DNA of 64,000 nt from Eretmocerus hayati (lineage: Eukaryota > Arthropoda > Insecta > Hymenoptera > Aphelinidae), in contig CM056743.1 in NCBI GenBank assembly GCA_029851415.1, positions 15,120,727 through 15,184,726 on the forward strand, written 5' to 3'. The stretch's first letter is position 1. Every line of letters starts with the position of its first letter. A program made the translations under genes and the position numbers. Below, one piece after another: positions 36,819-49,400 of the stretch. The notes beneath the pieces are model-generated. The model saw only the letters and a program-made list of their open reading frames with translations, did no database searches and was not told the DNA's origin.

Positions 36819-39800
36819 GTCCATTCAAAATTTCAGTGGCATAGGGTTCGTATAATTGGAGAGACAGTCACAAACATGAGCTTTTTTGTCTTAAAAGTAC
36901 TTATTCGTGACTTTACGACGAATGTAAGAGCAACATTGAATCACAGATAAGTCGCAAGCTAACCAAGCCCTGATAAAATAATTCTGAGTATATTTTCTGT
37001 CATTACCTATCGGAATATGGAAGCTTATTAAAACCCATTTGGTCAATTATGATGAATTAAAAAAAAAGTATTTTCCTATAACCAATATCACATGTCAAAA
37101 TCACAAAAGTTTGGGGGGCTCACTGCAAAAAAGTCACACCGACCTTCGGATTAACTTTGTTCTCTTAGCAAAATGTAACAAATCGAAAATGAAAAATCTT
37201 CAATCTCAGACTTTTTCCCACAATCAACCTAAATGTCTCTGAATTTCAATTTGAGTAATCCGCACGCCAAGAGCAAGCAATTTTATGATGATTTCGTTAA
37301 AATCCCTGGACTCAATCAATTTGCCACAACACTATCTGATGTAGTACAACTAAAAATGTTATAGACTGATGAATTTTTTTCATTTGCATTGGATGGAGCT
37401 TTTACGTCATTTGATTATATTTCATCTCCCTTTATCTGAATCGTGCTACATTGCTTCATTAAGAACATTGAGTGAATGCGAAGAACCAAGATAAAAAACA
37501 GTAGTCAAAAATTTAACATTGTAAGAGCGATCGGAAGGAATCCAAGAGATGCCGGATGATACGAAGTGACAGCGTCCTTGTATAAATCTGATGCTCAAAA
37601 TTCGCGAATATATGCATGTTGAACATCTCGTAAAATTAGCATTCAGTGCGTCATAATTTGATCCTCACCCACTGAACTATATCACATTTCCAGTATGATA
37701 TCATCATTGCAAATTATCGAATTCAGATTTGGACATCTCTCGATCAAAACATGACTATATAGACTGAATTTGCCATTCTAAGATAATCGAATTGGTTTTT
37801 TTTTCAATGTGCGATTATCATGTACATTACAATTCGAAACCTTTATCATCCAAAATATCATATTTGTCTTAAAGCAATGAAATTTCTCTTGGAAATTCTT
37901 ACCGATAAGAAAAACACCCTTTAAAACATAATCCCAATTTTTTTCAAAGTTTGGAACTGAGTTTGAGATGCAGTTTTGGTCCAGAATTCATTCCACTGTG
38001 AAACAAACGCACAATCGATTCCAAGGTCATTGCAAATTTAACAAGTGGTCTGGTGAAAGAAAAGTTCCCACAGGGCAAGTTTGGATGCGCCAATGTCAAA
38101 GCGAAGAACAGATTCCTTCCGATACTATCTATACTTATAAAATAAAATGAGAATGGAAGAATTTTCTCGTAAACGTCGCCGTCTGATGTCTGCATGCTTC
38201 TTGTATGTCGCAGATTTTATACTGTGAGCGTGTAATATGTATGTACATACAATATATCTTGCATGGGGATACCCTCGATCGATATAAGTACATTAACCGG
38301 CCGCAGTGGAAACTTTTACCCCGAGCTCGTCTTATTGAGCGATCCAAGCTAGCATCGTCACGCGAGAATTTATGTTCTTCTTTGTCCCACACTTTATTTC
38401 ATCGTTTTCATCGATTACTTTGAATATTATTTAGAAACTCCATTCATCAACTAAAGGGTTAAAAAAATTCCAAACTTTTAAAAAAAAACGACATTTTATC
38501 AAAATTTCATTTTTGGCGCAGATACCTAACGAATTTTATGTGATCGCATGAATTTGCAAAACTCCATATACATCATACATGTATTAGGTAGGTACGCCCA
38601 TGCGCCGTGAATCATCATCCATCGCTCTAGATATAAACTTGATCACGTGTTCACACGCATGCATCACACACGATGAGAAAACAGTACTGAGATCCACAAT
38701 ATATATATATGTATATATAAAGTTATCGACACAAAAAGCCACGCGACGAACGACGGCAGCGGATGACGGAACGGCATTTTTATTTATTTCTGCATTGATA
38801 AGTAAGTCAGTGGAATTATCGTTCGCAAGCTCTTACACTATTTTTCATTAGGAATATCAAAAATTTTATCGAGGTATCACACGAGCGCAGTTTACGCAGA
38901 TTTCATTTAGTAACAAAGAAAAATGTTTACTAGTTGGAATTGTGACGTAGAATGGAAAACGCTTAAAAGTAGAGCTTTCAATGCCTGAGCTTGCGCAGAA
39001 TCATTGCAAGCTCGATTATTATAACAATGTACTCACTTTTTTTGAAACTCAAGAAAATAGCGTTGCTTGTATACTCCAAAACACTGGATTTGAAAATCTG
39101 ACAGCGAACGTTGAATGGAAAAGCACAAAGCTCAGAAAAAAAGAGGGATCAATTGGAGTGTGAGCTATTTGTAATGCGAGCTCGGCAAACGGTGGCGAAT
39201 GACTGACGCCCGCGTTAGTTATATGGACTACTATAGTTTAGCCCGTGTGTTATACTTGACGCTACTCGCGGCGCTACTGTACTGTGAATCGTGCAAAAGC
39301 ACTTACATACTTTGATGCTCAGTACTGCTCTACCGATCCCTCTGTTTTCCGGTATGGTACTCATCATCACTACATATGGGTAATTTCGCTGAAATTTTCA
39401 TTTTCGATGATCAAAATTGTCTTCAACATTTCGATTTTTGTTTATTACCTATTGTCATCCTGGAATCGAAGTCGTCTTGTGAGTTACCGTTCGAAAAAAT
39501 TGGCAAATTTTTTGACACTGTACTTGCGGAATCACTGCAAATTAATGACGACGCATACGCGAAGCACTGAATGTTTTGAGTCGAGTCGAGGTGGAATAAA
39601 ATAATATCCGCGATGAAAATATTTGCCAAAGTAGGAAAGCTCAAAGGATGTTTGAGGGTGCCATAGAATTTGGCACGGTTTTTCAGAACAAGATAATCAC
39701 ACGTGTGTGCATAAAATTATTCCATCAGAATCCATGATACCCGAGCTCAAAATGAAGAATGATCTGCGGAGTATACGAGCCATCGATCAGGGAAAATACG

Positions 39801-41071
39801 TGAACAAATATTCTTTTGGAAAAAGTGGGGCGAAAAGACGTCTTTTCAGACTTGAATTTGAATCTCGTGCGTGGAGAATCGTAAATACAACTTAGCCTCG
39901 TTTAGTCTCAAATAATGGTGGTTGATAATGTAGATTTGAGAAAGTTCACTCGATGAATCCTTCTAGCATAAAGTTACTTTGGCTGCCCTAAAAAAAAAAA
40001 AAAAAAAAAAAAAGAAGAAGAATTGAAACACTTGATTATCTCTAAAAGTTCTACAATTACCGATTTTGACATTTCCACTTATCGCACTCCTAGTAAGTCT
40101 TTGGGACGAGATTTCGGTATAATTTCTGAGGAACCTGAAGCTCTGGATACTCAAGTATTTTCTTTCCAAAATTTTTTCAAATTGTTCTTTGGAACTACAC
40201 TACAGATGTTGAGATGAATTATGCGACCTCGTTTGTCTTATCCTGAACTGATTGAAGATTGAAAACTCACGATATGATAGCAGTTTTGGCAGAATTACCC
40301 ATATAAATCCAAGTCCAAGCTTGGACTTCAAACGGGCTCTTTGTGTTGATGTGCATATATCAGTGATTCTGACTATAGTTTACGCTCCGCATAATTTCTG
40401 AGCGATCGAGAAGTGGAGAAAGAAAGAGTTTAGTTGGCATGTGGAAGTGTCGGTATGGGACCCTGTAATATAGTGCTGCCCTTTTACGACTACTATCACT
40501 TTCTTTGACGGGTATACGTCAGAGATATGCAGTATTTTACGGTTGTCTTGACTTGGACAAAGTGAGCTTCCTAAAGGTTGACTCGAATGGTATATCAGAT
40601 ACTGTCCAGTGAGGTATGTCAGATACTGATAATACTGATGAGAAAGGATAAGGGCTTGGGCACACGAATCTTCCCCAATTTTACTTTTACATTTTTTTTA
40701 CCAGGTAAAATATGAGAAATTCAGATTAATTTCGTCAAATGTGTCTCATTTTCAAAGACACAGACCAAAGTGCATCTATATTATTCCCCAATATAGGCCT
40801 ATGCTATGTCGAAAGATCATACAAATTATGCCGGCATTATCGCGCAAATACTTACACAGAGGGTCTGCTAATCTCCCATTTCGACGAGCAAGCTCCGAAT
40901 CACTCTACTCGAATTTTCCTAAACGTATTCTATTGAAATACACTTGGCACGAAAGTCTTAGGCCGACCCATCAAGTTATCTTTTGGACCTTATCTTTTCG
41001 TCTTCAAAGATTGAGGGTCGAAATATAAATTTCGTGTATGTCAATTCCGTGGATCCAAGAGCTGTCTCCTG
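36819..41071. other. Intergenic, no gene recognised
   Basis: Contains TA microsatellite near 38698-38718 and a long A tract near 39990-40013. Frames up to 106 codons (39284-39604) show no motif or splice support. No named repeat recognised. Confidence 0.4.
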
Positions 41072-41229
41072 CACTACAAAAAAATTTTATAAATTTCAAC
41101 CAAAATTTTTAATTACATTGTGGCTGAATTCCAAATATGTAGTTAAGATTCAACCTCATGGTTGAATCAATCATTTTAACCGCGTGGTTGAATTTTCGAC
41201 TCAACCAGCCTGGTTGAAATTTTTTCTAC
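41072..41229. mobile_element. Small MITE related to the 36372 element
   Basis: Begins CACTACAAAAAAATTT and ends AATTTTTTCTACG, with the same internal GGTTGAA/TTCAACC palindromes as the 36372 element. The right tip runs straight into the pogo-like element, so its terminal bases are lost or altered. Confidence 0.6.
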
Positions 41230-41993
41230 GGCAGCCCTCCGTATTCGCGGTTAATGCGTACATCGGAGATGCCGCGAATACCGAAACCGCGAATACGGAG
41301 ACCTTGCTCTTATGGGAATTAGGGGGTTACGTACATCACGGCATCAAAAGGTGCCCAAAACCATAAAAAGCTATTTTGAAAATATATATTCATTCAAACA
41401 TTCTTGTAAATATAGATGTTCCTGAGATGAGATCTTGCACCCAGGTTATCAACATAGTTTCCATACGCTCAATATATTTACCTCAGGCAACTTTGCATAC
41501 CTTTGCGTGAATACCCATATTTTTGGCACTTTCGCGGATAGAATCTGCATTACATCTTATCGATCTGATGGTGGATTCATTAACCTTGAATTTTCTTGCA
41601 ATATCGGTAACTCTCTCTTTAGAATCCAGTAGATTTAATGTTTTCAATTTTTCTGAGAGGTCCATTACTTTTTTGTCTCGTTTCTTGATCGACGAAACAC
41701 TCTTCCCGGACGGAGCCATGACTTTAATATCTAAGTTAATTTCGACGTCATGACTAGAAAACCGATTTTCAAAACAATAACAAAGTAACGGTCTGAACAT
41801 ACGCTCAATTCAATCTTGAAAATGTTTAGAATACCCCATTCGAACGGCGATACCATTGGAAAAAATTATTTTCTGATCTGACTTATTTCGAAAATCCTGA
41901 TACAAACCGCGAATACGGAGGAATTCCGCATTCGAGGGAATCGCGAATACCGAATTCCGCGAATACGGGGACCGCGAATACGGAGGGCTACCT
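41229..41993. mobile_element. pogo/Tigger-like DNA transposon remnant
   Basis: The left end GGCAGCCCTCCGTATTCGCGG and right end CCGCGAATACGGAGGGCTACC are inverted copies with one internal difference. Subterminal GCGAATAC(C/G)G motifs repeat at both ends (four near the right). The 0.76 kb element encodes, on the minus strand, a remnant of a helix-turn-helix transposase N-terminus. Full Tigger elements are 2-2.5 kb, so this is internally deleted. End bases are uncertain by a few nucleotides. Confidence 0.75.
41483..41719 (-). pseudogene. Tigger/pogo transposase N-terminal remnant (CENP-B-type HTH)
   Basis: A 78-aa frame from the ATG at 41719. Start MAPSGKSVSS, then a basic stretch and a helix-turn-helix: LSEKLKTLNLLDSK, VTDIARKFKVNESTIRSI, then a tail AKNMGIHAKV. 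The helix pattern matches the CENP-B N-terminal/psq HTH of Tigger transposases. There it binds the transposon ends. The second HTH and the DDE catalytic domain are absent, so it cannot be an active transposase. Domestication as a DNA-binding protein is conceivable, but nothing supports it. Confidence 0.65.
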
Positions 41994-42312
41994 CGTGATT
42001 GAAAATCCATTGCATATTTTTGATAGTGTTGGATATCAATACGTTTTATGATAGATTATCTTTTTTTGTGCAGAATCTGATGAGAAAAGTTAGTATGGGT
42101 ATGTGGATACTCAATTTTCAACTTCTGGATCTTTAGACACAAAATATGTAAGTTTGCGCGATAATGCCCATATAGATATGTAACGAAAATCTTTCTTCTT
42201 GGCGTAATCATTCTTTATTTATTGTAATCTAGCAGGTACCAAACTGTAATAAAATTCCGAAGAATTTTCGCAAGAGTGACAACTTGGATCTCTAGTCCTT
42301 CGATTTTTGTGA

Positions 42313-42699
42313 GTGAGAAATAGAAAAATAGAAAAATTGTACAACGGCGGTTCATCTATTCATTTCGTAGGTGACGCAGGAATTATCCGGAAAATTTTGA
42401 GCCGACTGTCCGACAACGGATTCAAAGTCTACAGACCAAGGCTTTCCAATTTTCAAACATCTTAGCGGAAATCTCCGGGATGCATCGGTAAAGCGCTTAA
42501 AAAATTCGTCAATTCATTCACATCCTCTTGGATACCTGACAATATGGAAACCCTCATTTTTCGACAGGTATTATCGGACCTCGAAAAAATTCCAACTCAT
42601 GTCCGCGGCTAAATTTTGCGTTGCCAAGGCCATTGCTCAGGCCTGACTGGGAAATTTGAGAGGCTGATGGAAACTCAGCAGGTGCAAATTGTAGAGTAA
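42313..42699 (+). pseudogene. Decayed coding-like frame, family unknown
   Basis: One reading frame runs from 42313 to TAA 42697-42699, broken only by TAG at 42463 and TAA at 42610. The three open parts (50, 48 and 28 codons) have a protein-like mix of residues, for example KILSRLSDNGFKVYR and KALKKFVNSF, unlike the AT-biased shadows around it. I do not recognise the family. It lies just upstream of R2 copy 2, so it may be part of the same mobile element, or a dead host gene. Confidence 0.3.
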
Positions 42700-43009
42700 A
42701 CTGAAACTTTTCTAATAAGTACTAGACTGTTCTTAATTTTGGATGGGAAATTCGATCGAGACTCTCACTAAGTGTCGATGCTGGTACTTGATTGTCTTAT
42801 TCAATTTCATATCCGGTTTTGAAGGAAAAGTCACTATGACACTGGCTGATAACATTTTAGAGTCGAAAATGTACAATACAAACAATTTTTTCTTTCATGT
42901 GTAATTTTCAACGTAGAAACCGCATCTGCAGACCGTTTTGCGCTTGCAGAACAAGATTCATTCAGAGGTTTTATTGACCTAGATAGAATTCACAGCGAAG
43001 TAAATTCTC

Positions 43010-44270
43010 AAATTAGAGCACGGGATCGTATTTCGACAACGAGCGATTCCGTGAAAACTCTTAACTTTGATGTCCTGAGCTGCCATTCTCAAACGGTGTA
43101 AGATACTTATGTCCAATTTAAAAATGTGATGCGTTAGACACCATCACATTTCGGACTTACGAGGATAGTTCTGAGTGACGATAACTCGCGCTTGGGCACA
43201 CTAGACATCGTTTTACACCGAATAACAAGCATTTTTTTTGCTTGTCATTTTTCCAGAACTTCCTCTCTAAGCTCATAACTTTAATGTGTAACGGAAGATG
43301 ATGCAGTTCCGCAACACACCATTGGAAAGCTTACTTCTGGAGGAGTAATTTCATGCACTGCTGCAAGTCCTTACTCGAGTTTTTTATGTTGTAACCAAGA
43401 CACCCTCTCAAGCGTTTTTGTGAGGGCAAAAGGCTTTCTCCCGAGTACAATCTTGTACCCTCCATTTTGATTCAACTAGAAGTTCCCGGTGCGGCGCGAC
43501 CGTTAATTTGAAAGAATTCGGCTAGCCGAGCAAAGATCTGCCGATTTTTTCGAAAGGTGAAAAAGATGCCACATCCGTCACTTATGAATTAAAGCGTCTC
43601 AATGACTCCAATGCCTCGAAATTGCATTTTTAGCATAGGGCGACTAAAGCGCCACTTCTACTCCCGGCTGCGAACATAAAATTGGTGTTTATTCGCCCTA
43701 ATGCGAAAAAATCTCGGAAAAAATAGCATACTTCCCTCGCTCGGCAGGCTGTTTTAAGGCTCGGGGAAAAACCATCCCCGTGCCCCAAAACAGCCTAGCC
43801 TCGCATCGGGAGTAATATACTATTTCCTTGAGTATTTTGGGGGCACTAAGAAGTAAATATTCGGCCAATTAAGTCGATTTGAATCAATACGAGCGTGTGA
43901 GATGGGTTTGAACATGGTGGAAAAGAGATAGGTAAGAAGGTCGAAATGTCACATTCGGTCACTCTCGAAAAAAATTATTATTGATCTTAGCGTCGGTTGC
44001 ATGGATGATATAAGCGCACTGTTGGACTCAAGATCATTTGTACTAGCAATATCCCGTCTGGAATAATCAGTATTTTGACTCCAAGATGACCTTGTACTGA
44101 ATGGGAATCAAATAATCAAGAGGGTAGAAAATGTGCCAAAATGACAGATTTGACCCCAAAAGTTAACACTTTTAGCGAAAGCACCCATATGTCGATAGCC
44201 CTGCAAATTAGGATTTTCTTCATAATTTTTGATCCGAATAAGTTAATGCAATAGCAAGGGTCTTCTCATG
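43010..44270. repeat. Dispersed repeat R2, copy 2
   Basis: Collinear with copy 1 at 32690: GAGCTGCCATTCTCAAA, TCTCTAAGCTCAT, ATGTCACATTCGGTCACTCT, CAGTATTTTGACTCCAAG, GATTTGACCCCAAAAGTTAA and GCGAAAGCACCCATAT. Divergence is substantial, so these are old copies. It lacks the TIR insertion of copy 1. Confidence 0.55.
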
Positions 44271-45307
44271 TTTGAAGGTGTAAATTTTGCTGTTCAAAAG
44301 TCTCGAAGAAAGAAATTGTGGCTCGCGCGGGCTAAGGATCCAAATATGCTTTTACGGATAAAAATAATCGTCTAAACACAACCCTTCGCTTCATTTTGAG
44401 CCGAGTTTTGTCTAAGTCAAGTAAACCTCTGAAAAAAGAGATTTTTCGCGTTTAGCGAAGAATCCTCACGTGTAGCTGACGCAAAAGGGGCTGCGGGTGT
44501 TCTATTTCAATCTTGGAAATATTACCTACTCAAAGGAAATATTGTCCGATTCTTGGGCACTTCCGACCTCAAAATTTTGCCTAACTGTGGAATCAGGAAT
44601 TACGTAAGACCTTGATTCTCTGCAGCATTCCACTGTCTACTATTTTTGTTCAATAATTATATTAATTTGACGACACAAGACTTCCTGCACAAAAAGTCAC
44701 AGCTCGGGCGGAGATTGCAGGTCAGAAAAATGTGAGAAATCGTCAAAAATTGGGCTTCTTCTATACCTGGTTCAGCTCAAAATTTATGCTAATCTGAAAA
44801 ATTATCCAATATCCTATATCCCTTACAGGAGTAGTTGCTATATTTTGGCTGTACAGAATCAAGCAATATGAGTCAAACCGAACCCTGAGATTAGACTATT
44901 TTGATACAGTTTCCTCGTGGAATTACTCATATGTCAACGCGTACGAGAAGCAGAACAATTAGTATTCAAAGGGTGTATGGGGCGTCTGCTTTCGGCTTCA
45001 AGGATCGTTCCTTTCGATACACCTTCAGGTGGACTCAAAATGAGAATCCTGACGTACAGCTGGATAAAGTAAAGTTGGGAAAATTCTATTCTCGCTCGGT
45101 CAAGAGTAGAGATTTTTTTTTATTTGGCAGATATCTCAATAGATTTATGTTTTTGTCGATCATACACATGTTTGTGAATGCTATTATATTTTTCAAATGC
45201 TTTTTCACTAAAATACCGTTTACTCAGCTCTCAGTCATCTCTGAAAGTTGTTCCGTGCATAACTTTTCTTCTTCTCTATGGAGATATGCGATCGTATTAT
45301 ATTATAG
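44271..45307. other. Intergenic with repeat fragment
   Basis: 44280-44420 resembles the arms of the 48.1-48.85 kb foldback (GGATCCAAATATGC... ATCGTCTAAACACAACCC). The 156-codon frame at 44901-45371 has no recognisable domain. Only its 3' part, from 45308, has splice-site support. Confidence 0.35.
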
Positions 45308-45721
45308 CATCGAATTGAAAAACGACGCGTCTTCCTGTAACATAGTGAACACAGTTGTAATTCGTAAGTGATTTGCTCATTCGACTGCGATTCTGATATA
45401 CCTCGCACAAAGCAACAGTCGTTTATATATGTTTATGAATCATTTATTTCTGTGAGCTTTTAATTCGAGAACAATCATTTTCCAGTCTTTCTATCGGTAG
45501 TCTTTCTTTTTATTGATGGAAATATAAATATGAATCATCTGTGATAAGTTGAGTCCATTTATCTTCTTTTTTTTTCTTAATAATAACCAGAGCATATAAT
45601 AAAGTAACATACAGTTTTCAAGGAATTGGCGTCGGAAAAAATATTATTGGGACATTTCAAGACATAACAGTTGATTGCAATTTTCTCAATGGTCAAATTA
45701 CCTTCAAGGCACTGGGAAAAA
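45308..45721 (+). other. Two candidate exons, unknown protein
   Basis: 45308-45363 (acceptor TATTATAG, donor GTAAGT) and 45593-45721 (second AG of CCAGAG, donor GTAAGT) join in phase 1. The second reads YNKVTYSFQGIGVGKNIIG and continues with one Cys and FLNGQITFKALGK. Both donors are consensus. No start exon or following exon could be fixed, and no family is recognised. Confidence 0.25.
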
Positions 45722-46568
45722 GTAAGTATTACATGCTACCAACCACAAAATAGATACAAAGTAAGAAACTACGCTTTTCTATCAAAGTTGCAGACTTGAT
45801 CAGATAACAAGGTCAACGAGATACGTTGAAAAGAGATCAATAATCTTCGAAATATTCATTTCCGTGCAAAACTGTCGCATTTGGTTAGAGGAGGTCAGTA
45901 AACGATTCATTCTTATAAATGACCTTGATGCTAATCAACCAGTGAGATTAGTTCTAGTTTTTTATGGATGAACTTGATTCCCTTCAAAACGTGCTGTTAT
46001 GATCCTTTGAAGATGACCCGTCATTCGCTGCTGCACCAGCAGGGTGGCTCAACGTTTTAACAATCTCAGATCCGATACGTTGAACCGTCCGTTTGCCTTT
46101 GAAATTGGTCATCTTATTGGAGTGTTTTTTGGGACAGATTATTTTCATATTTGTCGTGTAATCTGGACTATCAAGTCGTATGAAAATAGTTTCAGAAAAG
46201 TCATATGGAATTTGTGAGAGTTTTTGTGTATTGTCCAACTTAGAAATTTTATCGTGGTTCTTTTAATCAGAGTTTTTTGCTGATTATTATCTCATATTAT
46301 GAAATTTTTTGAGGCTTCTGATGCTTTTAATACCTGGACCATGAATGCGAATAAACGACATGGATCAAGCAACATTTGTGTGCTTTTCCCACCTATCATA
46401 CCCAATATCATTGTAATAATTTCAGGAGGAAATAATGAGGGTTTGAGAAAGTTGACGAATATTATTTTCTGTTGGATAATTGAGCAAAAAAAGTTTCATG
46501 CAATTGCACGATGTAGATATTTTTTCATCATAGTCCAATAATTTTTTTTCGGGTTATTCTAATCATAG

Positions 46569-46619
46569 AATCAAGCAAAAAGCATTTTGAACACTATCAT
46601 ATTTGTAAAGATGGAGGAT
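46569..46619 (+). other. Candidate exon with OBP-like first-Cys motif
   Basis: 51 bp bounded by acceptor AATCATAG and donor GTAAGT, reading SSKKHFEHYHICKDGG. The pattern around the Cys (HFEHYHICKDGG) recalls the first-Cys helix of insect odorant-binding proteins. The next candidate exon (46904) does not join it in phase. Confidence 0.2.
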
Positions 46620-46903
46620 GTAAGTTTACTCTTGCATTTGTATCATTTGTACGGTTTTTTTGCCCACCGTCATAGGAAGTCTCACGCATTCATAATGAAT
46701 TTTTAACCGTAATCTCGCGTGTAAATTTTTTTCCACAACTCACGGCAGAATCTTATATACTCTTGTTGAGTATCTATCGAGGTGTAGTATCCCATTATTA
46801 TCTTGTCGAAATTTTAACTTATTACATCACAAGGGGGGGGGGGTATGAAAACAGGTGAGGAGATTCTTATTGAATGATATATTTTGCATCACGATTGATA
46901 CAG

Positions 46904-47065
46904 ATTAGTGAGTACAATTTTTGCGGTCTTAGTTGGCATTGTCTTGAGCTCGTTAGTTGTAAATTTTGCTACAAATTTGAAAAAAAATTCTGTGAAAATA
47001 GCATTAGTCGAGTGTTTGATATAGAAGATATGCCATTGATTGAAAGAGAGTACAATAAATATTAA
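46904..47065 (+). other. Candidate terminal exon, Cys-rich
   Basis: After acceptor TTGATACAG, phase 0 runs 53 codons to TAA 47063-47065: ISEYNFCGLSWHC, then CKFC and FCENS, then an acidic/basic tail ending EREYNKY, with AATAAA overlapping the last codons. The phase-2 frame is also open and would give a hydrophobic segment (STIFAVLVGIVLSSLVV), so the true frame is undecided. An ATG GAG GAT at 46611 followed by GTAAGT could supply the first exon. Confidence 0.25.
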
Positions 47066-47128
47066 ATATTTCCTGCGCGTTTTTTTACATGAGAGAATAC
47101 ATTTTCCCTCTTAGGTCTTGATTATTAA

Positions 47129-47263
47129 TCAAAAGTATCCAATGTCAACTTCAAAAACAATGAGGAAAGCCACGAGAAGTTCGAAGAAGAGATGATCACT
47201 CATTGTCAAGGAAACTCCAGACTCTTGATTCAGCTGTCGCAAGATTATGAAGAACAGCTTTGA
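47129..47263 (+). other. Short protein-like open frame
   Basis: 44 codons between TAA 47126 and TGA 47261, including EESHEKFEEEMITHCQGNS and LLIQLSQDYEEQL. The residue mix is protein-like and rich in Glu, unusual here. A possible acceptor is AAAAG at 47131-47135. No partner exon found. Confidence 0.2.
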
Positions 47264-48104
47264 TTTCATCGTTCAACTTGTGATACTATAACCTGCTATA
47301 AAAAGTATCTGGCGTCTCTACTTCTTTTGATATTTTGGCTGGTGGATATCTGTTTGAGATTGGTATGGAAACATTTTATAATGTTGAAATCGAAGATAAT
47401 TTGAAGCAGGTCAACAAGAGATGATATGTATTGGTCATTACTTAGAACCTTCACTTTCATGACAATTTTTGACGATTAATCAGTTTTAAAAGCGATAGAT
47501 TGTCAAACGTGAACTTCTTACATTTATCATTCTTCACGAGCTTTTTAGTCGCTTTAGCGGGTCAAGCTGGTGGATTACGTAATTTGAAAAATATCCAAGT
47601 CATGGACCTTTGGTGAACAGACTATTGGAAAAGTGGCACTGCAAAGATTCATGATTTGAGACATCTTCCAAATTATTGTACCCGGTGGTTCAGCCTGTTG
47701 AGAAAGTTTATAGCTCAGTAAAGATGATTGAAATTCATGCACGAAATTCATGATGCATGAAATTCATATGAGTAGTTCTGAGAAAACTCATAGCTTTGAC
47801 GGAATTCAACTTTTTTACGCACTTGGATGCATTTTTCTCGTTGATGTGAGTACTTTACAGAAAAAAATTAACCAGATCCGATCATTGACTCTGGTAACTT
47901 CCGGGAGCTATTCGGTATGAGTAAATTTTAGCAATTTTCGCGTCAGTCTCTGGACTACCTGGCTCTATAACTAGAGAAGTCATTATCGATTATAAAAGTT
48001 GAGCGATTTTCAAAAAAGTAGAGAATTCAGGGTAGAATTCCTCAAATATGTCTCAATTTTCCTTACTCAAAGTTGTACAAAAATGATTTTCGAGATATAT
48101 CTAT

Positions 48105-48850
48105 AATACGTAAGAAAATTTAGCGAAGACGATAATTAAAAACGGTACTATTTGCCACGATCGCATATGCTGCCGTTCGAACTGATGTAAAAGTACTGCC
48201 CAAAGTATCCCCAGTATGTGTAAGAACTTCCGGAGACGAGCCTTGAGCCAGGAATGGCCTGCAGGTTCAATATTACCGAGTCAAAAATCAGCCTCATTTT
48301 AGCACGTGACCTTGAGAATGATTTTACTCGCTCTAGCTCATAAATGAGACAATGAGGTAGAATAAGGATCCAAACATTTTTTACAGACTCAAAATGACTA
48401 TCTAAACACGATATCGTTTCGCCCCAAAAAAAAGAATTTAGACTCTTTTGACGAGTTTGGACACCGCGTTGAGACTTTAGACAACGTTCTACTAGAGCTG
48501 AATTGACCAAGAAATGTATTTCGATGGTCAATTGGAGTCGAAAAAGTATGTTTGGACTCTCATTCTAGTCCTTTATCTCATATTTGTGAGCTAGAATGAA
48601 GCAAATGTTCCTCGTGGTCGCGCGCGCTCAAATAGCCCAGATATATTGCTGATTTTTTACTCTGGCTCGAGGCTCGTTTCTGGAAGTCTTATGACACATA
48701 CTTTGGGGTACTTTGGGGTAGTCGGGGATTACTTCCACATATTTTGGTGCAACATGAATTCGGATGGCAGCATATGCGACCATGGCCAATGATGCCGTTT
48801 TTACTAAAATGACGAAATTCGGCATTTTGTAACGCTCGACAAAAAAATTA
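48105..48850. mobile_element. Foldback element, about 0.75 kb imperfect palindrome
   Basis: The left half (from about 48105) and right half (to about 48850) are inverted copies around a centre near 48480. Shared blocks include GCATATGCTGCC, CCCAAAGTA, AAGACTTCC/AAGAACTTCC, GAGCCT(C/T)GAGCCAG, AAAAATCAG, TTCTAGCTCA/CTCTAGCTCA and GTCCAAACAT/GATCCAAACATT. Apparent 127-codon and 110-codon minus-strand frames are products of this repeat. Confidence 0.65.
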
Positions 48851-49400
48851 GAAAAAAATAACTTTTGCCATTGTTTTTCTATTGAAAATAGATCTCTCAA
48901 ATAAATTTTTGCACAGTTTTCGGTAGGAAAAATTGAGTAGGTCGTCCAGGTGGAAATCACCGAAATTTGCTCAGCTCCCAGAAGTCAATAATCGAGTCAA
49001 CCATCAGTTCAGGTTCAGAGTCAGTCATCGGTTCTGAAATTTTTTTTTGAAAAGTACTTATTAGACCAACGAGAAAAATGCACTCAAGTACGTCATTCCG
49101 TGTAAGCTATGAATTTTTCAAAATAGGATTGAAGTAGGGTCTAAAAACGTCCTTTTACGGACCTTAGGCACCACAGGGGCGAGGGGGTCTGAAAAATCTG
49201 AAAATAATTTACGGTCTTTTTATTTTTACCAGACAACCCCCCCCCCCTCTTGTGACGCTATATATCGCCCCTCAGGCAATATAGATCGAGGAATCTAGAT
49301 TGATAAAATCAATGATCATAGGTGATCGATGAATCTCAAATTTGAAATCAAAATGGTCAAAATCGTTACACGTCGCGGGAATGTGTGTTGGATGACACAG

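Noticed and set aside
44901..45307. 5' part of a 156-codon plus-strand frame
   Set aside because: No motif, no signal sequence at its start and no splice support. Only the 3' piece from 45308 has splice-site support.
48148..48531. 127-codon minus-strand frame
   Set aside because: Lies within the left arm and centre of the same palindrome and matches no protein family.
48628..48960. 110-codon minus-strand frame resembling a small membrane protein
   Set aside because: Its 3' half is an inverted copy of 48.16-48.26 kb, so it is part of the foldback element. The matching left arm has stops in the same frame.
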